Shown piece by piece: positions 7,400 to 15,610 of a stretch of DNA of 64,000 bases. Below the pieces are notes generated by a model. It was not told the DNA's origin and made no database searches. It was given only the letters and a program-made list of their open reading frames with translations. The translations under genes and the position numbers were made by a program. Origin of the DNA: VAYN01 sp964540905 (lineage in GTDB: Bacteria; Actinomycetota; Thermoleophilia; Solirubrobacterales; 70-9); the NCBI GenBank assembly GCA_964540905.1, contig CAZIOS010000005.1:57836-121835 (forward strand), written 5' to 3'. The stretch's first letter is position 1; every line of letters begins with the position of its first letter.

Positions 7400-8646
7400 G
7401 CGAGCCGCTGACGATCCTCGGCGCCGTGCTCGACGGCGAACGGGTCGGGGTGCGCTGCGTCGAGGGGCGGATCGCCGCGATCGGCCCCGAGGTCGTCGCC
7501 GCGATCGGCGACGAGACGATCGACGCCGCCGGGGCGCCGCTGCTGGCGCCGCTGGTCAACGGCCACACCCACGCGGCGATGACCCTGTTCCGCGGCAGCG
7601 GCGGCGACCTGCCGCTGCTGCCGTGGCTGCGCGAGCGGATCTGGCCGGTCGAGGCCAGGCTCGACGCCGAGGACGTCTACTGGGGCACCCGCCTCGCCTG
7701 CGCCGAGATGGCGCGCAGCGGCACCACCCGCTTCTGGGACATGTACTGGCAGCCCGAGGCGGCGGCGCGGGCGGTCGCCGACGCCGGCCTGCGGGCGACC
7801 GTGGGGGCGCCGCTGTTCGACGCCGACGGCGACGTCGAGGGGATGAAGGAGACGGCGCTGCGCAGCCTCGAGCGCCTGCAGGGGCTGGAGCCGGCGGTCT
7901 CCCCCGCCCTCGCCCCGCACGCGATCTACACGGTCAGCGAGGACTCGCTGCGCTGGATCGCCGCGCTCGGCGCCGAGCGCGGGGTGCCGATCCAGATCCA
8001 CCTCTCGGAGACCGAGCGGGAGGTCGAGGACTGCCTCGCCGCCCACGGCGTGCGCCCGGCCGCCTACCTCGACCGGCTGGGGATGCTGAGCGAGCGCACC
8101 GTGCTCGCCCACGGCGTCTGGCTCGACCGGGCCGAGCTGGAGCTGATCGCCGCGCGCGGCTGCACCGTCGTCGCCAACCCGGTCGCCAACATGAAGCTCG
8201 CGGTCGGCGGCGTCTTCCCCTATCCGGCGGCGAGAACAGCGGGGGTCGCGGTCGGGCTCGGCACCGACGGCGCCGGCTCCAACGACTCGCTCGATCTGCT
8301 CGCCGACCTCAAGCTCTTCGCGCTCTCCCAGAAGCACGCCGCCGCCGACCCGACCGCGATCGACGCCGCCGAGGCCTGGGCCGTCGCCACCGGCGCCCGA
8401 GCGCCACTGCTCGGCGCCGGCGAGCCGCTCCGCGCCGGCGCTCCGGCCGACTTCCTGCTGCTGCGGGCCGACGCTCCGGAGCTGGCGATCGGCGACCTCA
8501 CCGCCGACCTCGTCTACGCCGCCGCCGGCGCGACGGTCGACACCACCGTCGTCGGCGGCCGGGTGCTGGTGCGCGGCGGCGAGCTGCCGGGGCTCGACGA
8601 GATCGTCGCCCGGGCCCGCGAGCGGGCCACCCGCCTCGGCCTCTAG
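7396..8646 (+). CDS. mtaD: 5-methylthioadenosine/S-adenosylhomocysteine deaminase (amidohydrolase)
   Basis: 416-residue amidohydrolase of the MTA/SAH deaminase family, which hydrolyses the adenine amino group. Metal and catalytic residues are all present: HTH (His57, His59), His175 in APHAIYT, His202 and Glu205 in HLSETE, His239, and Asp291 in GTDGAGSND. GTG start at 7396 overlaps the phosphorylase stop (GTGA). Together the pair would convert methylthioadenosine to methylthioinosine and then to hypoxanthine and methylthioribose-1-phosphate. S-adenosylhomocysteine hydrolase is encoded separately at 28139. Confidence 0.85.
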   Translation: MSEPLTILGAVLDGERVGVRCVEGRIAAIGPEVVAAIGDETIDAAGAPLLAPLVNGHTHAAMTLFRGSGGDLPLLPWLRERIWPVEARLDAEDVYWGTRLACAEMARSGTTRFWDMYWQPEAAARAVADAGLRATVGAPLFDADGDVEGMKETALRSLERLQGLEPAVSPALAPHAIYTVSEDSLRWIAALGAERGVPIQIHLSETEREVEDCLAAHGVRPAAYLDRLGMLSERTVLAHGVWLDRAELELIAARGCTVVANPVANMKLAVGGVFPYPAARTAGVAVGLGTDGAGSNDSLDLLADLKLFALSQKHAAADPTAIDAAEAWAVATGARAPLLGAGEPLRAGAPADFLLLRADAPELAIGDLTADLVYAAAGATVDTTVVGGRVLVRGGELPGLDEIVARARERATRLGL

Positions 8647-8648
8647 AT

Positions 8649-8665
8649 ATACCCCCTAGGGGTAT
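8649..8665. promoter_or_regulatory. CsoR-type operator
   Basis: Inverted repeat ATACCCC-C-TAGGGGTAT. It matches the GC-rich core flanked by ATA/TAT typical of CsoR-family operators and lies 16 bp before the CsoR ATG. It sits immediately after the deaminase stop codon, so the csoR-permease pair has its own promoter rather than depending on read-through. Confidence 0.8.
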
Positions 8666-8681
8666 CTGCTACGGTGTTCGC

Positions 8682-8954
8682 ATGGTCGGATACGAAGCGG
8701 ACAAAGAGAGGCTGCTGAAGCGGCTGGCGCGGATCGAGGGGCAGGTGCGCGGGGTCTCGCGGATGGTCGAGGAGGAGCGCTACTGCATCGACGTGCTGAC
8801 TCAGATCGGGGCGATCGAGGCGGCGCTGGACCGGGTCGCGCTGGGGCTTATCGACGACCACACCCGCCACTGCGTGGTCGCGGCCGAGGGCGGCGAGCGG
8901 GCCGCGAAGGTCGACGAGCTGATGGCGGCGCTGGGGCGCTTCGTCGGCCGGTGA
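8682..8954 (+). CDS. csoR: CsoR-family metal-sensing transcriptional repressor
   Basis: 90-residue all-helical repressor of the CsoR/RcnR (DUF156) family. The Cu(I) ligand triad C-H-C is intact at Cys35, His60 and Cys64, the pattern of true copper sensors rather than RcnR or FrmR. Apo-protein should bind the palindrome just upstream and leave it when metal binds. The stop overlaps the GTG of the permease gene by 4 bp, so the permease is the regulated target. Persulfide sensing (CstR) is a less likely alternative because the His is present. Confidence 0.88.
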   Translation: MVGYEADKERLLKRLARIEGQVRGVSRMVEEERYCIDVLTQIGAIEAALDRVALGLIDDHTRHCVVAAEGGERAAKVDELMAALGRFVGR

Positions 8955-10075
8955 GCCCGGTCCTGGAGAAGATCGGCGAGGGCCTCGAACAGTCCTTCCT
9001 GATGGCCTATGAGGTCTGGTGGGCGCTGGTGCTGGGCTTCGCGATCTCCGGCGTCGTCCAGGCCTGGGTGCCGCGGCAGCGGATCGAAGCCAACCTCGCC
9101 GGCCACGGCCTGGTGCCGGTGGCGAAGGCGACCGGGCTCGGCGCCGCCTCCTCCTCCTGCTCCTACGCGGCGATCGCGATCGCCAAGTCGCTGTTCCAGA
9201 AGGGCGCCTCGGCGGTGACCGCGCTCGCCTTCCAGTTCGCCTCGACCAACCTGGTCTGGGAGCTGGGCCTGGTGCTGTGGGTCCTGATCGGCTGGCAGTT
9301 CGCGCTCGCCGAGTACGTCGGCGGGATCGTCCTGATCGCACTGATGGCGTTGCTGCTGCGTCGCTTCGTCTCACCGCGACTCGAGGAGCAGGCGCGGGCT
9401 CACGCCCAACGGGCCGACGCCGGCCACGAGCACGACCACGGCGGCGGCGAGCGTGGCTGGCGCGAGAAATTCGGCTCGCGCGAGGCCTGGTCTGAGGTCG
9501 GCGGCAACTTCCGCGGCGACTGGGGGATGCTGTGGAAGGAGATCACGATCGGGTTCCTGCTGGCCGGCTTCATCGGCCTGCTCGGCGACGACTTCTTCAA
9601 CGTCCTCTTCATCACCGACGCCCCGGCCCTCGTGCAGACGATCGAGAACGTCCTGGTCGGCCCGGTGATCGCGATCCTCAGCTTCGTCTGCTCGGTTGGC
9701 AACGTGCCGCTGGCGGCGGTGCTGTGGTCGGGCGGGATCAGCTTTGCCGGCGTCGTCGCCTTCATCTTCGCCGACCTGATCGTGATCCCGATCGTGCTCG
9801 CCTACCGCAAGTACTACGGCACCGCCTTCGCGCTGCGGATCACCGCCCTGATGTTCGTCACGATCGTGATCGCGGCGCTCGTCGTCGACGCCCTCTTCGG
9901 CGTCCTCGGCCTGATCCCCGAGGGCCCGCGCCCGACCCGCACCGACATCTTCGGCACGATCGAGCTCGACTACAAGCTCGTCCTCAACGTCCTCGCGACG
10001 GTCCTCTTCCTCGCCCTGCTCTGGGTCAGCCGCGGCAGCGCCGGCAGCGCTCACTGCGAGCACCACGGGGAATGA
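8951..10075 (+). CDS. Permease of the PF03773 (DUF318) family
   Basis: 374-residue inner-membrane protein with about eight hydrophobic segments in two halves, separated by a cytoplasmic, His-rich loop (HEHDHGGG near residue 157). Both halves carry the family hallmark: GLGAASSSCSYAAIAIAKSL near 58-77 and SFVCSVGNVPLAAVLW near 235. Members include ArsP-type organoarsenical efflux proteins and uncharacterised metal or sulfur permeases. Co-translation with a copper-type CsoR suggests export of copper or of a thiophilic compound. The C-terminal tail HCEHHGE could also bind metal. Confidence 0.82.
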   Translation: MSPVLEKIGEGLEQSFLMAYEVWWALVLGFAISGVVQAWVPRQRIEANLAGHGLVPVAKATGLGAASSSCSYAAIAIAKSLFQKGASAVTALAFQFASTNLVWELGLVLWVLIGWQFALAEYVGGIVLIALMALLLRRFVSPRLEEQARAHAQRADAGHEHDHGGGERGWREKFGSREAWSEVGGNFRGDWGMLWKEITIGFLLAGFIGLLGDDFFNVLFITDAPALVQTIENVLVGPVIAILSFVCSVGNVPLAAVLWSGGISFAGVVAFIFADLIVIPIVLAYRKYYGTAFALRITALMFVTIVIAALVVDALFGVLGLIPEGPRPTRTDIFGTIELDYKLVLNVLATVLFLALLWVSRGSAGSAHCEHHGE

Positions 10076-10116
10076 TCTCGTTGAAAGTTGAGTGATTTGG
10101 TCAAAAAAGGGGCGGC

Positions 10117-11334
10117 ATGGATAGAGTTGCGGCAGTGCAGTCTCACGAGGCCGCCACCGACATACAGTCGAAGCCAGGGGCCTCCTCGGTCAGCTACCAG
10201 GGAGCGACGAAGCGCTACGGCGACTCCGGCGCCGCCGCCGTCGACCACCTCACGCTCGAGGTCCCGGCGGGCGAGATCTGCGTCCTGGTCGGCCCCTCCG
10301 GCTGCGGCAAGACGACGGCGATGCGGATGGTCAACCGCACGGTCGAGATGACCGCCGGCGACATCCTCGTCGGCGAGGAGTCGGTGCGCAGCCGCGATCC
10401 GGCCCGGCTGCGGCGGGAGATCGGCTACGTGATCCAGCAGATCGGCCTCTTCCCCCACCGCACGATCAGCGAGAACATCGGCGCCGTGCCGCAGCTGCTG
10501 GGCTGGAACAAGGAGCGGATCCGCGCCCGCTCGGCGGAGCTGCTGGCGCTGATCGGCCTCGACCCCGAGCTCGGCGAGCGCTACCCGGCGCAGCTCTCGG
10601 GCGGCCAGCAGCAGCGGGTCGGCGTTGCCCGGGCGCTGGCGGCGGACCCGCTGGTGATGCTGATGGACGAGCCCTTCGGGGCGATCGACCCGATCAACCG
10701 TGAGCGCCTGCAGAACGAGTTCCTGCGGCTGCAGGCACAGGTCCGCAAGACCGTCCTCTTCGTCACCCACGACATCGACGAGGCGATCAAGATGGGCGAC
10801 CGGATCGCGATCCTGCGCGAGGGCGGCCGGGTCGCCCAGTACGCGACCCCGGCGGAGATCCTGATGAGCCCCGCCGACGAGTTCGTCGAGGACTTCGTCG
10901 GCGCCGACCGGGCGCTGAAGCGGCTGGCGCTGATGCGGGTCGCCGACATCGACCTCTGGGAGGCGCCGCTGGCCTACGTCGGCCAGCCGACCGCCGAGGT
11001 GCGAGCGAAGCTGGACGCGCCCGACGTCGAGGTCCCCTACCCGCTGCTGGTCGACGCCGAGCGGCGGCCGCTGGGCTGGCTCTCCGAGCGCGACCTCGCC
11101 GCCGCCACCGTCCCCGCCCGCCCCGACTCGCCGCTGGGCCCGCTGCTCGAACGCGACGACATCATGCGCGACGCCCTCGCCGACCTGCTCCAGGGCGAGG
11201 CCCAGTACGCGGCGGTTGCCGACCACGAGGGCCGGATCGCCGGCGTCCTCTCGGTCGAGATCATCTCCGAGTTCCTCAAATCGCCACAGGCGAAGAAAGA
11301 GGAGCACAGCGCCGTGGAGCGTCCGCATGGCTAG
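10117..11334 (+). CDS. ABC importer ATPase, glycine betaine/choline/proline type (OpuCA/ProV-like)
   Basis: 405 residues. The nucleotide-binding domain has Walker A GPSGCGKTT (59-67), signature LSGGQQQR and Walker B VMLMDEPFGAID. The C-terminal third (about 280-395) looks like a CBS-domain pair, the ionic-strength or nucleotide-sensing module of OpuCA-type ATPases. This is the first gene of a four-gene osmoprotectant importer. It uses GAG almost exclusively for Glu, unlike the following two genes. ATG at 10117 is preceded by a purine-rich AAAAAAGGGG. Confidence 0.9.
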   Translation: MDRVAAVQSHEAATDIQSKPGASSVSYQGATKRYGDSGAAAVDHLTLEVPAGEICVLVGPSGCGKTTAMRMVNRTVEMTAGDILVGEESVRSRDPARLRREIGYVIQQIGLFPHRTISENIGAVPQLLGWNKERIRARSAELLALIGLDPELGERYPAQLSGGQQQRVGVARALAADPLVMLMDEPFGAIDPINRERLQNEFLRLQAQVRKTVLFVTHDIDEAIKMGDRIAILREGGRVAQYATPAEILMSPADEFVEDFVGADRALKRLALMRVADIDLWEAPLAYVGQPTAEVRAKLDAPDVEVPYPLLVDAERRPLGWLSERDLAAATVPARPDSPLGPLLERDDIMRDALADLLQGEAQYAAVADHEGRIAGVLSVEIISEFLKSPQAKKEEHSAVERPHG

Positions 11335-12076
11335 CCTCGCTTCGCTGCCGCTGGCCGCGGTGGGCGAAGTCGGCGAAGGCTTCTTTCACGAACGCAGCGA
11401 AGCGACGCTGCCCTGCCAGGCCAGCGAATCCCACCTGTTCTGCTGGAACTGGGCGCGAGAACACATCGACCGCTACGGGACGCCCGCGCTGCAACAGCTC
11501 GAACTCGTCGCGATCTCTGTCGTCCTGGGCTTCGCTATCGCCTTCGCCCTCGCCCTGCTGGCGCATCGCAACCGCTGGCTGCGGCCGCCGCTGCTGGCCG
11601 GAACGGGCGTGCTCTACGCGATCCCCAGCATCGCCTTCTTCCTGCTGCTGCTGCCGATCACCGGGCGCAGTCGCGAGACGGCGATCATCGCCCTCAGCGC
11701 CTACACGCTGCAGATCATCTACCGCAACGTCACGCTCGGATTCGACAACGTCCCCGAGTCGGCGAAGGACTCCGCACGCGGCATGGGCATGACCGAGCGA
11801 CAGATCCTCTGGCGGGTGGAACTGCCCCTTGCGATTCCGGAGATCATCGGCGGCTTGAGAATCGCGACCGTGAGCACGATCGCGATCGCCACGCTCGCCG
11901 TCTTCGCCGGCGCCGGCGGCCTCGGCACCCAGATCCTCACCGAAGCGAACCTGAAATTCCCGACCACGATCGTGATCTCGTTCGTGATCGTGGTCGCAAT
12001 GGCGCTCTTCTTCGACGCCATCCTGCTGAGCGTCCAGTACCTCGCCACCCCCTGGCGACGGACGAGGTCGTCATGA
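11327..12076 (+). CDS. ABC importer permease, betaine/choline type (first permease)
   Basis: 249-residue BPD_transp_1 permease with a short periplasmic N-terminal region and five to six membrane spans. The EAA-like coupling loop is DSARGMGMTERQILWRVELPLA at about residues 145-166. The ATG at 11327 overlaps the ATPase gene by 8 bp. It pairs with the permease encoded next to form the channel. Codon use shifts abruptly here, with many GAA codons where the ATPase gene had GAG. Confidence 0.9.
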   Translation: MASLASLPLAAVGEVGEGFFHERSEATLPCQASESHLFCWNWAREHIDRYGTPALQQLELVAISVVLGFAIAFALALLAHRNRWLRPPLLAGTGVLYAIPSIAFFLLLLPITGRSRETAIIALSAYTLQIIYRNVTLGFDNVPESAKDSARGMGMTERQILWRVELPLAIPEIIGGLRIATVSTIAIATLAVFAGAGGLGTQILTEANLKFPTTIVISFVIVVAMALFFDAILLSVQYLATPWRRTRSS

Positions 12077-12783
12077 GCGCGGCACCGGTTCTCGCCTCCT
12101 TCGGCGGAGCATTCGAATTCATCTTCACGCCCCAGACCTCGAACGTCACCGGCGGCAACACCGTCGGCGGCCTGCACCAAGCCATCGAACTCACCCTCAA
12201 CCAGCTCGAAGTGACCGTGCTCGCTCTGTTGCTGGCACTGGTGATCGCGCTACCGGTGGGCCTCTACTTCGGCCACAAGGGAAGTGGCGAACTGGTCGCC
12301 GTCGGCCTCGGCAACGCCGGGCGGGCGGTGCCCGAGCTGGCGCTGATCGCGCTGATGGCGGCGGTGGTCGGGGTCGGGCTGCTGAACCTCACCATCGCGC
12401 TGGCCGTGCTCGGCGTCCCACCGATCTTGACCAACACCTTCGTCGGCATCCGCCAAGTCGACCCCGCCACCGTCCAGGCGGCCCGCGGTATCGGGATGAC
12501 CGAGTTCGAGATCGTCCGCAAGGTCGAGGCGCCGACGGCAATACCGAGCATCTTCACCGGTATCAGGGGGGCGACGATCAACATCGTCGCCACCGCGACG
12601 ATCGCTCCCCTGGCAGGCGTTGCGACGCTCGGTGAATTCATCCTCGGTGAAAACGTCTTCGGCCCCGACGGCGTGTTGGCGGGCGCGATTCTGGTAGCAC
12701 TACTCGCCCTCGTCCTTGAGTTCTCACTCGCCGGGTTGCAGCGCTTACTCACTTCCAGGGGCCTGAAGCTGAAGGCCGCATGA
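12073..12783 (+). CDS. ABC importer permease, betaine/choline type (second permease)
   Basis: 236-residue BPD_transp_1 permease. It has the coupling loop QAARGIGMTEFEIVRKVEAP near 136-155 and about six spans. It overlaps the first permease by 4 bp (ATGA). Two separate permeases, one ATPase with CBS and one lipoprotein binding protein is the OpuC/OpuB arrangement, so the transporter is expected to take up betaine, choline, carnitine or a similar compatible solute. Confidence 0.9.
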   Translation: MSAAPVLASFGGAFEFIFTPQTSNVTGGNTVGGLHQAIELTLNQLEVTVLALLLALVIALPVGLYFGHKGSGELVAVGLGNAGRAVPELALIALMAAVVGVGLLNLTIALAVLGVPPILTNTFVGIRQVDPATVQAARGIGMTEFEIVRKVEAPTAIPSIFTGIRGATINIVATATIAPLAGVATLGEFILGENVFGPDGVLAGAILVALLALVLEFSLAGLQRLLTSRGLKLKAA

Positions 12784-12815
12784 TCCGTCCCGAAAACACA
12801 CAAGGAGGCACCACA

Positions 12816-13811
12816 GTGAGGTTCAACAAGACCAGGCTGGGCATGACGCTCGCGATGCTGGCCGCACTCGCACTGGCGGTCGGCATCAGCGCCTGCGGCA
12901 GTAGCAGCGACAACAGCTCCAGCACCTCGAGCGAAGGGGGAAGCGGAGGCGGAGGCACGATCGTCTCCAATCCCGCCAACGGCAAGGTGAGTCTCACCAT
13001 CGGCTCGAAGAACTTCCCCGAACAGGAAATCCTCGGGGAAATCTACACTCAGGCCCTGACCGCAGCCGGCTACAAGGCGAAAAGCGACCTTAGCCTAGGG
13101 TCCGAAACGGTCGCCCACAAGGCGGTCCAATCGGGTGCTGTCTCGGGGTATCCGGAGTACGCGAGCACCGCCCTCACCTCCTTCTTCGGACTCGAACCCG
13201 AAGAAGTCCCCTCCGACGCCAACGAAGCCTGGGAAAAGGCGAACGAAGAATTCGAAAAGGAAGGCCTCGTCGCCTTCGAACCTACCCCGTTCGCGAGCGC
13301 TAACGCGGTCGGGCTCCTCAAGAGCACGGCCGAAAAGTATGGGCTGAAAGACGTCTCTGACCTGCAGGGCGTCTCAGAAAAGCTCTCGCTCTACGGCTCA
13401 CCTGAGTGCCGCCAGCGGATCGACTGCCTGGCCGGGCTGGAAAAACTCTACGGGTTGAAGTTCAAGTCGTTCCACCCGGTCGACATCAGCCTCCGCTACA
13501 CGGTGCTCGAAAAGGGTCAGGCGGATCTCTCGATCCTCTTCACCACCGACCCGCAGCTTTCGGCCGAGAAGAACAAGTTCGTCATCCTCGAAGACGACAA
13601 GCACGTCTTCCCGGCTGGGAACGTGATCTTCGTGACCACTCCGAAGGTGGTGGAAAAGGCCGGACCGGACTACGAAAAGACGATCGTCGAGGTCCAGAAG
13701 GGCCTGACGCTGCCGGTGATGCAGGAGCTCGACGCCCGGGTCGAACTCGAAAAGCAGACGCCGAAGCAGGCCGCGGCCGCGTACCTGAAGTCAGCCGGCT
13801 ACACCGGCTAG
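12816..13811 (+). CDS. Osmoprotectant-binding lipoprotein of the ABC importer (OpuAC family)
   Basis: 331-residue substrate-binding protein. The signal peptide ends GISAC with lipidated Cys27, followed by a Ser/Gly linker. The binding domain starts at VSLTIGSKNFPEQEILGEIYTQ, a classical OpuAC entry, and contains SGYPEYASTAL and DLSILFTTDP of the ligand cleft. GTG start at 12816 has AAGGAGG at 12802-12808, clearly better than upstream alternatives. The lipid anchor suits a Gram-positive-type or actinobacterial envelope. The stop overlaps the convergent MFS gene by 4 bp (CTAG). Confidence 0.9.
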   Translation: MRFNKTRLGMTLAMLAALALAVGISACGSSSDNSSSTSSEGGSGGGGTIVSNPANGKVSLTIGSKNFPEQEILGEIYTQALTAAGYKAKSDLSLGSETVAHKAVQSGAVSGYPEYASTALTSFFGLEPEEVPSDANEAWEKANEEFEKEGLVAFEPTPFASANAVGLLKSTAEKYGLKDVSDLQGVSEKLSLYGSPECRQRIDCLAGLEKLYGLKFKSFHPVDISLRYTVLEKGQADLSILFTTDPQLSAEKNKFVILEDDKHVFPAGNVIFVTTPKVVEKAGPDYEKTIVEVQKGLTLPVMQELDARVELEKQTPKQAAAAYLKSAGYTG

Positions 13812-15055
13812 GACGCGGCGCTGAGCGAGCGGGCCTCGAGGCCCGCTCGCTTGCGCACGCGGGCGAAGGAGAGGTGGGCGGCCCAGGCGGCGGAGATGCC
13901 GGTGACGCCGGCGAGGAGCAGGGCTACGCGCGGGTCATACGCTTCCGAGAGCCAGCCGGTCAGGGGGCCGCCGATCGGGGTCGAGCCGAGGAAGACGACC
14001 GAGTAGAGCGCCATCACCCGGCCCCGCATCTCCGGCACCACGGCGAGCTGCAGGGTCGAGTTGATCGCGGCGGCGAAGGTGACCGAGGCGGCGCCAAGCA
14101 GGACCAGGGCGGGGATCTCGAAGGCCAGCGCCGGCATCGCCGCCGCCAGCAGGCCGCCGACCCCGAAGGCGAGCGCGGCGCCGGCGATCAGCCGCGGGCC
14201 GGTGCGGCCGCGGGAGCCGTTGACGAGGGCGCCGGCGATCGAGCCGACGCCCATCGAGGAGACCAGCACCGCGTAGGTGGCGGCGCCGCCACCGAAGCTG
14301 AACCGGGCCAGCAGCGGCAGGATCACCTGGAAGTTGAAGCCGAGCGTGCCGACCAGCGCCATCAGCGCCAGCGGCACCGCCAGCTCCGGGTTGCGGACGA
14401 CGTAGCGCAGCCCGGCCCGGATCGCGCCCGGGCCGCGGGGTGCGGCGGGAGCGCTGTGGAGACGGTCGGTGTCCATGCCCCAGAGGGCGAAGATCATCGC
14501 CGCGAAGGTGAGCGCGTTGAGCGCGAAGCAGGGGACGATGCCAAGGGTGGCGATCGTGATCCCGGCCAGGGCGGGGCCGACGATCCGCGCCGACTGGACG
14601 ATGACGCTGTTGAGGCTGACCGCGTTGACGACGCGGTCGGGGCCGACCATCTCGAAGACGAAGCTCTGCCGGGTCGGGTTGTCGACGGCGTTGACGGTGC
14701 CGATCGCGAAGACCGCGAGGAAGACCATCCAGGGGGCGACGACGCCGGTCGCGGTGACCGCGAAGAGGCCGAGGGCCGGGATCGCCATCAGGGTCTGCGT
14801 CGTGATCAGCAGCCGCCGCTTCGGGAAGCGGTCGGCGAGCAGCCCGCCCCAGGCGCCGATCGCCAGCATCGGCAGGAACTGCAGCGCCGTGGTCAGGCCG
14901 ACCGCGAGGCCGCTGCCGGTGAGGCTGAGGATCAGCCACAGCGCCGCCACCGTCTGCATCCAGGTGCCGGAGAGGGAGATCAGCTGGCCGGCGAAGTAGC
15001 GCCGGTAGTTGGGGACCGCGAGCGAGTTGAAGGAGCGTCGCAGGTGGTGCCTCAC
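13808..15055 (-). CDS. Major facilitator superfamily exporter (MFS_3/EntS-like)
   Basis: 415-residue 12-span transporter. The N-terminal SGTWMQTVAALWLILSLTGS and the loop ADRFPKRRLL (MFS motif A) place it in the EntS-like MFS_3 group that exports siderophores or drugs. GTG at 15055 overlaps the MarR gene by 4 bp, so the regulator and pump form one operon and the pump probably responds to a MarR ligand such as an aromatic toxin. Substrate unknown. Confidence 0.85.
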   Translation of the reverse strand: MRHHLRRSFNSLAVPNYRRYFAGQLISLSGTWMQTVAALWLILSLTGSGLAVGLTTALQFLPMLAIGAWGGLLADRFPKRRLLITTQTLMAIPALGLFAVTATGVVAPWMVFLAVFAIGTVNAVDNPTRQSFVFEMVGPDRVVNAVSLNSVIVQSARIVGPALAGITIATLGIVPCFALNALTFAAMIFALWGMDTDRLHSAPAAPRGPGAIRAGLRYVVRNPELAVPLALMALVGTLGFNFQVILPLLARFSFGGGAATYAVLVSSMGVGSIAGALVNGSRGRTGPRLIAGAALAFGVGGLLAAAMPALAFEIPALVLLGAASVTFAAAINSTLQLAVVPEMRGRVMALYSVVFLGSTPIGGPLTGWLSEAYDPRVALLLAGVTGISAAWAAHLSFARVRKRAGLEARSLSAAS

Positions 15056-15528
15056 CCGCGCTCGTCCTCCAGCATCCGCTCGAGGATCTCGGCCGCCCGC
15101 CGCAGCGTCTCGACCTCATCCGCGGGCAGCGCCCGCATGCGGCGGGCGAGGTAGGCGTTCTTGCGGCCGCGCATCCGCCGCAGCCGCTCACGGCCGGCGG
15201 CGTTGACGCTGACCAGGGCGCTGCGGCCGTCGGCGGGGTCGGGAGCGCGCTCGACCAGGCCCTCGCGCTCGAGGCAGCCGAGGGTGCGGGTCACGGTCGG
15301 CCGCTTGACCCGCTCCAGCGCCGCCAGCTCGCTCGGGGTCAGCGGGCCGTAGCGCTCGATCGTTGCCAGCGCCGCGGTCGAGGTCGGGGTCAGCCCCGAG
15401 ACCTCGCCCGCCGCCTCCTGGCGCAGCCGCCGCGCCGTCCGCACCACCGCCAGGCGCAGCCTCGCGGCGGCGTCGGTGAGGGCGCTGCCCTGCTTCGGCC
15501 TGGCTATGTCGGCGGTCTTCGGGGTCAT
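15052..15528 (-). CDS. MarR-family transcriptional regulator
   Basis: 158 residues with a winged helix of the MarR type: LTPSELAALERVKRPTVTRTLGCLE as recognition region (about 67-91), and the wing DPADGRSALVSVNAAG. It is the first gene of the MarR-MFS operon and divergent from the ABC exporter at 15611, so it may control both through the 82-bp gap. ATG at 15528. Confidence 0.87.
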   Translation of the reverse strand: MTPKTADIARPKQGSALTDAAARLRLAVVRTARRLRQEAAGEVSGLTPTSTAALATIERYGPLTPSELAALERVKRPTVTRTLGCLEREGLVERAPDPADGRSALVSVNAAGRERLRRMRGRKNAYLARRMRALPADEVETLRRAAEILERMLEDERG

Positions 15529-15545
15529 TGATTAGCGTTGATAAT

Positions 15546-15560
15546 TAGTCTAGCAAACTA
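15546..15560. promoter_or_regulatory. Imperfect palindrome in marR/ABC divergent promoter
   Basis: TAGTCTAGCAAACTA has outer arms TAGT/ACTA and lies in an AT-rich patch (15533-15562) that stands out in a 70 % GC context. It sits between the divergent MarR and ABC exporter genes, where a MarR operator is expected. The match is imperfect, so this is a candidate only. Confidence 0.35.
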
Positions 15561-15610
15561 CCCTCCTCGCCTGAGAGCCCCACTCGATACTTTTAGGTAG
15601 CCTGAGATCG

